Assembly: GCA_049511115.1 (NCBI GenBank)
Contig: JBEKYH010000030.1
Location: 1 to 19,476, forward strand
Direction: 5' to 3'
From: JBEKYH01 sp049511115
GTDB taxonomy: Bacteria; Planctomycetota; Phycisphaerae; Tepidisphaerales; Tepidisphaeraceae
DNA: 19,476 bases
Part shown: piece by piece, positions 1 through 8,636 of the stretch
Numbering within the stretch: the first letter of the stretch is position 1
How the letters are laid out: each line of letters opens with the position of its first letter
Position numbers and translations under genes: made by a program
Notes under the pieces: generated by a model
What the model was told of the DNA's origin: nothing
Database searches by the model: none
What the model saw: only the letters and a program-made list of their open reading frames with translations

Positions 1-726
1 TCTCGCCGCGCACTAAGCGGCGACCAGAATCGGGCCGGCGCCCGCATGAGGTGCTCACCGCCATCCGAGCACCCCGCCTTCGCCAATCATTGGCAATTCC
101 ACCCAGACCTTTTTGAATTGCCGCGAATGCGATATTTCCATCTTACGCCAGGCTCTGACCGCCGATCACGGCCAGAGATTCCTGGACCGTATTGCGCCGA
201 TTCCATCTCGTTCCAAACCGACCTTGCCATTTGTGCTCGACGACCTGATCGCTTCGTCGCGCGGCAAGACAGGCCATCCGTGGGCGGATGGACTGAAACG
301 ATTTCGATGGAATGAGGACCTTCCGATTTCGGCGTGCCTCCGAGATTCTCTCAGCTGCACCCCGCGGCGACTGCATTGCCGTCTTTCGCCGGTTCGAAGA
401 GAAAAAAGACGTCTTTCACCGCAAAGGCGCAAAGATCGCAAAGCAAATCAAAAGAATTAACGCTGAGTTATTGATTTGAATTCTTCGCGACCTTCGCGTC
501 TTCGCGGTAGAAATGCATTTGGCTTTTCTCCATCGGAAGAGCTCCCGACTACGGGTCATGGGCTAACACCCACAAGTTCACGTCAGCGGCTCGAACCTGC
601 TGAGCGTGACTATGCCAGGACAGGACGCCTGCCGTTTCCTCGCCGTCTGCGGCAAGCGTGAGTTCAGGCTGACAGGTTCCAAAATCCCACTCGGCGAATC
701 CCCCAGGGGCGTACCGCGCGCCTTCG
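1..726. other. Gene-free stretch with hairpins and a repeat element
   Basis: No reading frame here resembles a protein family that I recognise; the short open frames on both strands look like chance. The stretch holds a 7-bp perfect hairpin at 3-9/17-23 (TCGCCGC / GCGGCGA, 7-base loop) at the very edge, which may belong to a gene outside the window. It also holds an imperfect inverted repeat at 415-512, described separately. It lies downstream of the minus-strand TPR operon, so part of it may be that operon's 3' untranslated region. Confidence 0.6.
415..512. repeat. Inverted repeat made of CGCAAAG/CGCGAAG units
   Basis: The left arm (418-451) reads as iterated 8-9 base units ending in GCAAAG, and the right arm (471-508) is its reverse complement with GCGAAG units. 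The inner ends pair perfectly (caaatcaa at 444-451, ttgatttg at 471-478), around a 19-base loop. The right arm has four extra bases (aatt) between its inner and outer segments. Five substitutions separate the outer segments; four become G-U pairs if the minus strand is transcribed. Translating such units gives the Lys/Arg-rich peptides often seen in spurious ORFs. It lies about 215 bases 3' of the TPR operon. Confidence 0.75.
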
Positions 727-744
727 TCACCCCGCGGTGACGAA
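723..744 (-). terminator. Hairpin spanning the stop codon of the last TPR gene
   Basis: A perfect 9-bp stem (TTCGTCACC at 723-731, GGTGACGAA at 736-744) closes a 4-base loop. It contains the last codons and the TGA stop (729-727) of the minus-strand gene. No run of T follows it on the minus strand, so a classical intrinsic terminator is doubtful. It could stabilise the mRNA 3' end or slow ribosomes at termination. Confidence 0.3.
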
Positions 745-2985
745 CCGCCGCCAAATATCGCGGTACAAATTCTCCATATCCCGCGCAAACTCCCCCGCAT
801 TCATCAACGGCGAATCCGCCATGCGCTTTCGCAGTGTCCCACGCAACTCCGCGCGCCGCGCGTCATCCTTCGCCAACTCCACCGCGATCCGCACATAGTG
901 CTCCGCATTCGCGGCGACCAGTTCTGGCAGCCCCAGATTTCCCAAGATGGACGCCCCACCCCGCCCCTGCGTGGTCTGCCCGCGCAAAGTGACGACCGGC
1001 ACCCCCATCCAGAGCGCATCGCAGGTGGTGACCCCGCCGCCGTAGGGTAGGGGGTCCAGGAGAATGTCGATCCGCCGGTAGGTGGCCATGTACCCTTCCC
1101 ACGGCTGGCGGGCCACGAATTCCACTCGATCAGCCGATATTCCCAATTCCGACAATCGCCGCCGGATGTTTTCGCGCGGGGGTCCGTCCGGGCAGTTCAG
1201 CAGCAGCCGGCTCGACGAAATCTCTCCCATCACCTTCGCCCACAATTCCAGCGCCGCCGGCGCGACTTTGGAAAAATTTGTCAAACACCCAAACGTAACC
1301 GCCGCCCCCGCCGCTCGCGGCGGCGCAATCTCCGGCGCTGTGCCGCCCGGCTGGTAGCACCAGAACGTATGCGGCAACCGCACCGTCTGCTCGCTGTAAC
1401 AACTCACATCCGAATCCGGCGGATCGAGAAACGGATCCGATATTCGATAGTCCATCGCCTCCAGTCCCGTGGTCCCCGCATATCCGAGCCAACTCGCCTG
1501 CACCGGCGCGGGCTTGCGCGCGAAAATCAAAATGCGATTGCGATTGGTATGCCCGGCCAGGTCGATCAGGATATCGATCCCATTGGTGCGGATCAGTTCC
1601 GCCGCGGCTTGATCGTCCAGCGTCAAAATCGACCGCCACGCATCGCAGTGGGATTTGAGTTTTTCAGTGAGCGAATCGGGCCGCGCCACCGCGGCAAAGG
1701 CGAAGATTTCAAAATTCTCGTGATCGTGATTGGCCAGCAGCGGCAGGAGATTCCACCCCACCTGATGCTGCCGGAAATCGCCGGACAGATATCCGATGCG
1801 GAGCCGCCGATCCGGCGAGCGATCATTCTCCAGCGGCGGTAGCGCGTGCCGCAGGGTTTTGGCGTAGGCATCGTTCCATTGCCGATGCTCGCGCAAGACG
1901 GCGGGGGCGTCAAAGTCGGGATGAAGCTGAATCGCCAGCAGCCGATTGCTGGCGACGATCGCATTAGGCGCCAACGCCAGCGAGCGATCGTAATACGCGA
2001 TCGCATCGCTCAGTCGCCCGTTGGCCTGCATGACCGCCGCGAGATTGGCGTGGATTTCCGCATTGTCCGGCCGCAGGGCCAGGGCCCGACTGAACGCGGC
2101 CTCGGCTTCGGGAAATCGCCCCTGCTTCAGTCGCACCACGCCCAGGTCGTTGTGAGCCTCGGCGTTGTTGGGATCGAGCGCTATCGCCTGGCTGTAAGCG
2201 GCCGCCGCTTCATCCATGCGCATGCGGCTGAACAGCATGGACGCCAACGCGACGAGGATCGCTCCATCGCGCGGGTGCAACGCCACGGCCTGCGTGAGAC
2301 AGGTGATGGCATCGTCGATTCGCCCGCCTTTGCGCAGGGCCGAGCCGAAGTTGACCAGCACCTCAAACCGATTGGGGACCAGCGCGATGGCGCGATTGAA
2401 TGCCGCATACGCTTGGTCGAATTCGCCGAGTCCGGCCAGCGCGTTACCCAGATTGTTATGCGCCTCGGCAAAATCGGGACGCGCGGCAACGGCCCTGCGA
2501 TAACAGTCGATTGCCTCCTCGACCTCGCCTTTATCCTGCAGCGCGTTGCCCAGGTTGCACAGGCTCTCCGCCAGGTCAGGCCGCAGCGCAATCGCCTGGC
2601 GATAGGCGCTGATCGCCTCGTCCAGCCGCCCGCGCTTTTGCAAAGCGCTGGCGCAATTGTGATAAAGCTGGGGAAGGTCGGGCCGCAGGGAAATCGCCCG
2701 CTGAAACAGCGCGATGGCGGAATCCAGATCGCCGCGCTCGGCGAAAAGATTGGCGCGATCATTGAGCAGTCCGCCATCATCGGGGCGCAGCGCGAGGGCG
2801 CGGTCCAGGCAGCGCGCCGCATCGTCCAATCGGCCGCCACGTTGCAGCACGCGCGCCATTCCCTGCAAAGCCGGCGGAGAATCCGGCTGTGCCGCGAGCA
2901 CCTGACGATAGATCGCTTCGGCCTCGATCCATTGCCCTTCGCGCAATTTTTGACCCGCCAGATTGAGCGCTTCTTGAAGTGTCAT
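727..2985 (-). CDS. SPINDLY/OGT-like TPR glycosyltransferase (GT41), paralogue B
   Basis: A predicted cytosolic protein glycosyltransferase of 752 residues. About ten TPR units fill residues 1-345 and form the likely protein-binding superhelix; the GT41 catalytic region runs from about 395 to 750. Visible GT41 landmarks are RIGYLSGDFRQH (H407, at the position of the OGT catalytic-site His in DFGNH), DLAGHT and PAPVQASWLGYAGTTG around 475-506, and NFSK (K573, the position of the OGT UDP-binding Lys). YGGGVTTCDALWMGVP (648-663) follows, resembling SPINDLY more than OGT because the OGT His of GHTT is missing. Start chosen at ATG 2985, where it overlaps the previous stop (ATGA) and begins MTLQ like its upstream paralogue. 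The open frame extends upstream, but only as a shadow of the preceding gene. Donor sugar (GlcNAc, fucose or other) and target proteins cannot be read from the sequence. Confidence 0.9.
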   Translation of the reverse strand: MTLQEALNLAGQKLREGQWIEAEAIYRQVLAAQPDSPPALQGMARVLQRGGRLDDAARCLDRALALRPDDGGLLNDRANLFAERGDLDSAIALFQRAISLRPDLPQLYHNCASALQKRGRLDEAISAYRQAIALRPDLAESLCNLGNALQDKGEVEEAIDCYRRAVAARPDFAEAHNNLGNALAGLGEFDQAYAAFNRAIALVPNRFEVLVNFGSALRKGGRIDDAITCLTQAVALHPRDGAILVALASMLFSRMRMDEAAAAYSQAIALDPNNAEAHNDLGVVRLKQGRFPEAEAAFSRALALRPDNAEIHANLAAVMQANGRLSDAIAYYDRSLALAPNAIVASNRLLAIQLHPDFDAPAVLREHRQWNDAYAKTLRHALPPLENDRSPDRRLRIGYLSGDFRQHQVGWNLLPLLANHDHENFEIFAFAAVARPDSLTEKLKSHCDAWRSILTLDDQAAAELIRTNGIDILIDLAGHTNRNRILIFARKPAPVQASWLGYAGTTGLEAMDYRISDPFLDPPDSDVSCYSEQTVRLPHTFWCYQPGGTAPEIAPPRAAGAAVTFGCLTNFSKVAPAALELWAKVMGEISSSRLLLNCPDGPPRENIRRRLSELGISADRVEFVARQPWEGYMATYRRIDILLDPLPYGGGVTTCDALWMGVPVVTLRGQTTQGRGGASILGNLGLPELVAANAEHYVRIAVELAKDDARRAELRGTLRKRMADSPLMNAGEFARDMENLYRDIWRRFVTAG

Positions 2986-5573
2986 TGTTCCGGTGCGTTG
3001 ATCTTGCGCCACATCTGGAGATAGGCGGCCTCGACCTCGCGCGTGAATCGGTTCGCATCCATCAGCGGCGACCGCTCCATCCGTCCACGCAGGCCGGCGC
3101 GTAAATCCGCAAGTCGCGGCTGATTGCCGGCCAATTCCGCGGCGATGCGAACGTAATCGTCGGCTGTATACGCGAGCAATTCCGGCAATCCGACATTGGA
3201 AAGAATCGTTCGCCCGCCGCGCCCGACGGCCGTGGCTCCGTTGAGAGACACGACTGGAACTCCCATCCACAGGGCATCGCACGTCGTAATTCCGCCGCCG
3301 TAGGGAATCGGGTCCAAAGCGATATCAATGCGGTGATAGGCCCGCATGTAATCCACCCACGGCTGCATGGCGAAGAATTCCAGCCGGGCGGCCCCGACGC
3401 CGCGCGAAGCAAACTTTTCCTCCACAACCGCCCGATGCGACCCGGCCGGGCAATTGAGAATGAGCCGCGACGCGGGAACGGCGGCCAGCACCTTGGCCCA
3501 CAAATCCATGGCTGCCGACGAGACCTTGGCGAAATTGTTCAGGCAGCCAAACGTGACGGGTGCGCCCGATGCCGACGGCAGGGGGGACACCTCCGGCGAT
3601 TCACCGCCGGGTTGGTAGCACCAATAACTTGTCGGCAGCCGAATCGTCTGCTCGCTGTAAACCGTCAGATCACCATCGGGCGGATCGAGGTGCGGATCAG
3701 ATAACCGGAAATTCATCGCCTCCAGTCCGGTAGTGCCGCAATAGCCGAGATAAGTCAGTTGCACCGGCGCCGGCTTGCGCGCAAAGAGCAACATGCGGTT
3801 GTCGGCCATGTGCAATGACAGGTCCACCAGGATGTCGATCTTATCCGTCTGGATAAGCTCGGCGGCCTTGGCGTCGTTGACGCCCAGGATGCTTCGCCAC
3901 ACATCCGCGTGCGAGCGGAGTTTTTCCGTCAGAGCGTCGGCGATCGCCGAATTGGAATAGCAGAAAATCTCGAATCGCTCATGATCATGATTGGCCAAAA
4001 GCGGCAATAAATCCCAGCCGACGACATGCTCGCGGAAATCGGGCGAGACATAGCCGATGCGCAAACGGCGCTGTGGCCCATCCTCGCGCGGCTCACTCTC
4101 ATGCCGCAACATCAGCGGCTTTAGCGGCTCGGCATGGCGCAGATTCCATAGCCGATGCTCGCGCAGAATCGCCGCGGCGTCGTAATCGGGATGGAAGTAG
4201 AGCGCATAAACGCGATTGCTGTCGGCCGCGGCATTCGTTGGCATTAATTCGACCGCGCGCTCGTAGCAGGCGATGGCCTGATCGAGTTCGCCGATCTTTT
4301 TCAGGGCCACGCCGAGATTGTTCTGGATGGTCGTATCTTCGGGGTCCAGCGCGGCGGCCTGGCGCAGGCAGAGAATGGCCGGATCCATGTCGCCCATGGT
4401 CGAAAGCGCCACGCCCAAGCCGGCATGAGTTCGCGCCAGCGTCGGCTTGAGGCTCACGGCGCGATTAAATGCCGCAATGGCCGGGTCGAGAAGTCCCTGC
4501 TGGCTGAGGACCAGACCGAGTCCCTGGTAGGCTTCGGCCAGATTGGGCCGCAGAACGACCGCCTGCCGGAAGGCGTCGGTCGCCGCTTCCCAGTCGCATA
4601 CCGCCGACATCGCCAGGCCCAGCCCGCAATGTGCGTCGGCGTATTCGGGCCGCAGCGTCACCGCCTGTCGAAATGATTCCGCCGCCGCTTGCGGATCTCC
4701 CATGGTCAGGAGCAAAGTGCCCAGGGTGTTATGGGCTTCGGCCATGTGCGGCGTAAGCGAGATTGCCTGGCGAAGCGCGGCCTTAGCTTCGTCCCAATCC
4801 CCTTTTTTGCGAAGCGCCTGCCCCAGGCTCACAAACGCGACGGCAAAATCGGGCTTCAGCGCCACCGCCTGCCTGAATGAAACGATCGCCTCATCGAGCA
4901 ATCCCTGCTCTTCCAGCACCGCGCCGATGGCGCGAGCGGCCTGGGCGAAATCAGGTTTGTTCCCCAACGCGGCGCGGTGCGCGGCAAGGCTCTTGTCCCA
5001 TTCTCCCTTGCGGGCCAGCGCGTTGCCCAGGTTGTGGTGTGCCTCAGCGAAGTTGGGACGCAGGCGGATCGCCACTTCAAACGCCGCGATTGCTCCTTCA
5101 AGATCACCCAGGTCCTGCAGCGCGTTGCCCAGGTTGAGTTGTGCCTCGACGTAATCGGGTTTTAATTCCAGCGCGCGCCGGGAGGCACGCACCGCCTGAT
5201 CTGGCTGTCCGGCTTTGCGCAGCGCATTGGCCAGATTGAGATGCGTCTGGGGCAGATTCTCGGACAGCGCCAGCGATTGGTTGAATGCCTAGATCGCTGC
5301 CTTGGACCTCCCAAGCTGATCCAGCACGACGCCTTTGTTGAGGTAGAAGTCGGGCGATTTGGAATTCAGGGCGATTGCCTTGTCGATGTGGACCAGCGCC
5401 TCCTGAGCGTGCCCGGACTGAAACGCGACAAGGCCCAATAAATGCAGGGCGTGCGCGTAGTTGGGCTGATCTGACAGTACGCGGCGATAAAGCTGTTCCG
5501 CTTCGCCAAGGCGTCCGGAGCGATGGTGAATCACCGCCTGCTGCATGATTTCCTGAATTTGTTGAAGTGTCAT
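2982..5573 (-). pseudogene. SPINDLY/OGT-like TPR glycosyltransferase (GT41), paralogue A, interrupted by an in-frame amber codon
   Basis: Read through, this frame encodes 863 codons: about thirteen TPR units (codons 1-450) and a GT41 catalytic region (about 500-855) closely resembling the downstream paralogue. DFREH (H516) and NFAK (K683) match the OGT active-site His and UDP-binding Lys, and YGGGITTCDALW is present. Codon 95 is TAG (5291-5289). It falls inside the third TPR, between KAAI and AFNQSLALS, and the frame is otherwise continuous on both sides. Start ATG 5573 overlaps the upstream stop as ATGA, and the stop TGA 2984-2982 overlaps the next ATG. If TAG terminates, a 94-residue TPR fragment is made; a GTG at 5192 is one possible internal restart that would keep nine full TPRs and the whole catalytic region. 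A recent nonsense mutation, readthrough, or a sequencing error are all possible. Apart from the stop the coding looks undecayed. Confidence 0.8.
5289..5291 (-). other. In-frame TAG inside a TPR codon series
   Basis: The minus-strand codon TAG is followed by GCA TTC AAC, which continues the TPR consensus (A-I-x-A-F-N-x-x-L). The affected position is a variable helix-B residue in the neighbouring repeats. A single C-to-T change from CAG (Gln) would explain it. The base after TAG is G. Confidence 0.85.
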
Positions 5574-7435
5574 AACCCTCTGTCGGAATTGAGACCTTCC
5601 GCGATAGCCTCCACGATTTGCCCTATCGGTCCCTTCCAGTCTCCCCTTTGCTGCTGACGAAATAAACGCATCGTCGGATACCAGGGAGAATCGGTTCTTG
5701 CCAGCATCCACCGCCAATCCGGCGTATGCTGGAGCAACAGCCACACCGGCTTGCCCATCGCCCCGGCCAGGTGCGCCACCACGGTATCCACTGCGATGAC
5801 TAATTCCAGATTGGCGATCAGCGCCGCCGTATCCGCGAAATCGTGCAGGTCGGCGGTCCAATCGACGAGATTCATTCCCCGCGGCGGATTCGCTGCTTGC
5901 AAGGCGGCCTCGCCTTTTTGCAGGCTGAAAAATGTTATGCCGGGAACCTGCGCCAACGAGGCGAGCTGCGAAAGATTCAGCGACCGATCGAGGTCATTGG
6001 TATCCTTGGGGCGTCCGGCCCAGGCCAGCCCGATTTTGCGGCCGGCGATGTTTGCCATGCGATTCCGCCATGGTGCGGCCAGACTCTCCTCGGCCCGCAG
6101 ATAGGGAATATCGGCCGGGATGTTGGACAGATTCGTCTTGAATATGTGGGGCAGGCTCATCAGCGGGCATCGCACGTCATGCGATGGCAGAGGCTCATTG
6201 GGGGCGATCCATTTCTCGACTTGAACCAATGAGGCGAAGAGGCGATGCAATTCCTTTTGCACTGCGACGATGACCTTTCCGCCGGCCTGACAGACGCGCG
6301 GAAGGTAGCGAATGAACTGAATCGCGTCGCCGAATCCCTGTTCGGCGTGGATCAGGAGGCGCCGGCCGGCCAGATCGGAACCATCCCAAAGCGGCTGCGT
6401 TAATTCCCGCCGGCGCGGGTTGGCTTGCCACTGCGAACCCCACTCCAATTCGCTCCAGCCCTGCTCAAAATCACCCCGCAGCATCAGGATCACGCCCAGG
6501 TTCCAATGGGCCATCGCGTAATCGGGACGGAGTTTCAGGGCCGATTGGTATTCCTCCGCGGCGGCTTCAAGATCGCCGCTCTGGTAGCGCAAGACGCCCA
6601 GATTATTGTGCGCCTCGGCATAGTCCGGGCGAAGGGAGAGAGCGCGAGTCAGGGCTTCTGCGGCCTCATCGCGCCGGCCCAGTCGCATCAATGCCGCCCC
6701 GAGATTGGCGTGGGCTTCGGGCAGATTTGGCTCCAGCTCGATGGCGCGTTGCAGGAAGGCGACGGCCTCCTCGAAGTGGTCGGCTTTGAGCAGCGCGCCG
6801 CCGAGGCTGTTGTGCGCTTTTGCATCAGCCGGCCGCAGAGAAACGGATCGTTTGAATGCCGATGCCGCCTCGTCATAGCGGCCCAGATGAAAGAGCGCGC
6901 CGCCCAGGTTCAAGTGCGCGTCAGGTGAGTCCGGACGAAGAAAGACGGCCTGCTTGAAGGCTGTGAGAGCCTGCTCGAACTGCCCCTTGTCGAGCAGCGC
7001 CAAGCCGAGGGATTGGTGTCCTTCCGGCTGACGGGGCGACAGAACCAGCGCCTGCTTTGCGGCGGCGACAGCCTCGTCGAGCTTGCCTTGAGTTCGTAGC
7101 GCTTCGGCGAGATTGGTCAGGGCCTTGGGGTTGTTCCAATGAAGTCCCAGGGCCGTGCGATAGGCGGCGATCGCGTCATCAAGGCGAGTGAGTTTGTGCA
7201 GCGCGACGCCCAGGTTCATGTGATAGGAAGCCGACGAGGGGCTGATCGCCACGGCCCGGCCGATCAGTTCCACCGCCTCCGCGAATCGGCCATTTTGCAA
7301 CGCGACGACGCCAGCGCCATGTAGCGCCGCCGCATCGTTGGGTTGTTGGGCCAAGACCTGCTGGTACAGCGCGTCGGCTTCGGCCAATCGCCCCGCCTGA
7401 TGAAAAGCGGCGGCTCGTTTCAGTGCGTCATCCAT
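5570..7435 (-). CDS. TPR protein with GT9-like glycosyltransferase C-terminus
   Basis: A 621-residue protein, first gene of the TPR operon. Nine to ten TPR units occupy residues 1 to about 335, many with the G-x-Y/F-x-E-A pattern and loops ending LRP or LEP. The remainder (about 340-621) resembles the heptosyltransferase-like (GT9 clan) domain often found behind TPRs: LLIHAEQGFGDAIQFIRYLP, CPLMSLP, KIGLAWAGRPKDTNDLDRS, FFSLQKGE, and the acceptor-end block VIAVDTVVAHLAGAMGKPVW followed by DWRWML and DSPWYPTMRLFRQ. It could transfer a sugar to protein or glycan; no substrate is evident. ATG 7435 is the only plausible start and precedes the first TPR directly. It overlaps the next gene by four bases, implying translational coupling. 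No signal peptide or membrane segment is visible. Confidence 0.85.
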   Translation of the reverse strand: MDDALKRAAAFHQAGRLAEADALYQQVLAQQPNDAAALHGAGVVALQNGRFAEAVELIGRAVAISPSSASYHMNLGVALHKLTRLDDAIAAYRTALGLHWNNPKALTNLAEALRTQGKLDEAVAAAKQALVLSPRQPEGHQSLGLALLDKGQFEQALTAFKQAVFLRPDSPDAHLNLGGALFHLGRYDEAASAFKRSVSLRPADAKAHNSLGGALLKADHFEEAVAFLQRAIELEPNLPEAHANLGAALMRLGRRDEAAEALTRALSLRPDYAEAHNNLGVLRYQSGDLEAAAEEYQSALKLRPDYAMAHWNLGVILMLRGDFEQGWSELEWGSQWQANPRRRELTQPLWDGSDLAGRRLLIHAEQGFGDAIQFIRYLPRVCQAGGKVIVAVQKELHRLFASLVQVEKWIAPNEPLPSHDVRCPLMSLPHIFKTNLSNIPADIPYLRAEESLAAPWRNRMANIAGRKIGLAWAGRPKDTNDLDRSLNLSQLASLAQVPGITFFSLQKGEAALQAANPPRGMNLVDWTADLHDFADTAALIANLELVIAVDTVVAHLAGAMGKPVWLLLQHTPDWRWMLARTDSPWYPTMRLFRQQQRGDWKGPIGQIVEAIAEGLNSDRGL

Positions 7436-7486
7436 GTATGGTCAAAGTAACTAATCGCGAGGGTTAGTCCATCATGTGCAGATGAG

Positions 7487-7535
7487 AAGCCCCCTCCCCA
7501 GCCCTCCCCCGGAAATACCGGGGGCAGGGGAAAGA
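7487..7535. repeat. GC-rich REP-like palindrome
   Basis: The core is CCCCCGG (7506-7512), loop AAATA, CCGGGGG (7518-7524), extended by CCCT/AGGG with one bulged C. It is preceded by a C/T-rich run (cccctccccagccct). This composition resembles the short palindromic repeats scattered between genes in many GC-rich bacteria. It sits in the 132-base gap between the lipoprotein stop and the first TPR gene. It could act as a transcript-end hairpin on the minus strand, but no T-run follows. Confidence 0.5.
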
Positions 7536-7567
7536 TGCTGCCGCTCGGTTTTTCGAGGAGGGCTGGT

Positions 7568-8626
7568 TTAATTGCCTGCCGCGGCGGCGGGAGCGGGCGG
7601 TGTCCCCGCGCCCTGATCGTCATGCGGAATCTGCACCAGGAATGACGGATCCGGCTCTTCGACGATCCCGTTAGCCGTCTGCACTTTATGCATGATGACT
7701 TCGCCGTTAACGGCGTTGGCCGGATATTGCTTCATGGCCGCAATGAGGCTGGGATCGAGCACCTGGACGCGAGGCACCATCACCTTCACGTCCTTCCCGT
7801 CGACGACGAGATCGTTTTTGTAACCCGGCGGCAGCGGAGCGGGCAGCACGAGGACTGGCTTGTTTGGATTATCCGAGTGCGCCACGCTGGCGTCCTGCGC
7901 CTGCACGGCGCCGATTGGCCAGGAGCCGATCAGCACGGTGCTGATTGAAGCGCCGTGGTAGTAATAGGCCTGAATTCCCATGGCCCGCGCCTGCCGCACC
8001 GCATCGACGGCATATCGCTTGCGATCGGGGCTGCCCTTATAGGCCGCGATCTGCAGCGCCCAGTAGCCCGGCGCGTTGCGAAGGTCCCATTCCGGCGGCG
8101 CCGACGGATCCGGCCCCGACAGCGGCTGGAAAATACAAGACGCAAACGGAGTGTTCCCCGAATCATCGCGCATCTGCGTGATCATCTTCCGGTCGGCCTG
8201 AGCGCGGGCCATCTCCGCCGGCTGGCTCTTGTCGTCGTAAGTCTTGTAAAAACCGTAATACAGCGTGCTTTGGTTTTCGCCGTGCAGGACGTACCAGTCG
8301 CGCGAGTGGGTCTTGGCGATCAGTTGCGCCTTGAGGCGCTCAGAATCCGGCACATGCGTGGCCCCGTCAATGGTCAGGCAAAAGAGCGTCCATTGCGCTC
8401 CGGCAGGTATATTTGGAAACCCTGAATCACTGGCCGCCGCAACTGGCGCGGCCTGAGCGTTTGGCGAAGCGGCCGCCGACGCGTCAGTCGGCAAAGCCCC
8501 GGACGACTGCGACAGTGTTTGCGCCGCCGGCGTCGGAGGCGCTGGTGGAGGCGGCGAAGGGGGCGAGCAGGCTGTCACTGTCGCCGCCGCAAAGATCGCG
8601 AGAATCAGAAATCCACACCGTCTCAT
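7568..8626 (-). CDS. Lipoprotein with SPOR-like repeats
   Basis: A predicted envelope lipoprotein of 352 residues. The N-terminus is a short lipoprotein signal (two Arg, a hydrophobic stretch, then TVTAC with Cys20 as the lipidation site), followed by a Pro/Ala/Ser-rich linker to about residue 75. Two similar segments follow: one around 78-130 (WTLFCLTIDG...WYVLHG...LYYGFYKTYDD) and one around 188-240 (YWALQIAAYKG...AVRQARAMGIQAYYYHG...TVLIGSWP). Both have the strand-helix-strand look of SPOR peptidoglycan-binding domains. The tail is Ala/Pro-rich. Start chosen at ATG 8626, right before the signal; GTG 8635 in the same frame would add three residues. It begins within a dozen bases of the rph stop, so it is probably co-transcribed with rph. 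Binding of denuded glycan is a family-based guess. Confidence 0.65.
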   Translation of the reverse strand: MRRCGFLILAIFAAATVTACSPPSPPPPAPPTPAAQTLSQSSGALPTDASAAASPNAQAAPVAAASDSGFPNIPAGAQWTLFCLTIDGATHVPDSERLKAQLIAKTHSRDWYVLHGENQSTLYYGFYKTYDDKSQPAEMARAQADRKMITQMRDDSGNTPFASCIFQPLSGPDPSAPPEWDLRNAPGYWALQIAAYKGSPDRKRYAVDAVRQARAMGIQAYYYHGASISTVLIGSWPIGAVQAQDASVAHSDNPNKPVLVLPAPLPPGYKNDLVVDGKDVKVMVPRVQVLDPSLIAAMKQYPANAVNGEVIMHKVQTANGIVEEPDPSFLVQIPHDDQGAGTPPAPAAAAGN

Positions 8627-8636
8627 GTCCGCCACG

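Noticed and set aside
113..460. Possible small gene in the left intergenic stretch
   Set aside because: Its C-terminus is translated repeat DNA (Lys/Arg-rich), there is no ribosome-binding site and no family resemblance.
549..800. 83-codon minus-strand frame past the end of the last TPR gene
   Set aside because: It begins in another frame inside the TPR gene and shows no domain; treated as chance.
1846..3024. 392-codon open frame on the plus strand opposite the TPR region
   Set aside because: It mirrors the TPR repeats of the minus-strand gene; its protein is repetitive only because the opposite strand is, and it has no recognisable domain.
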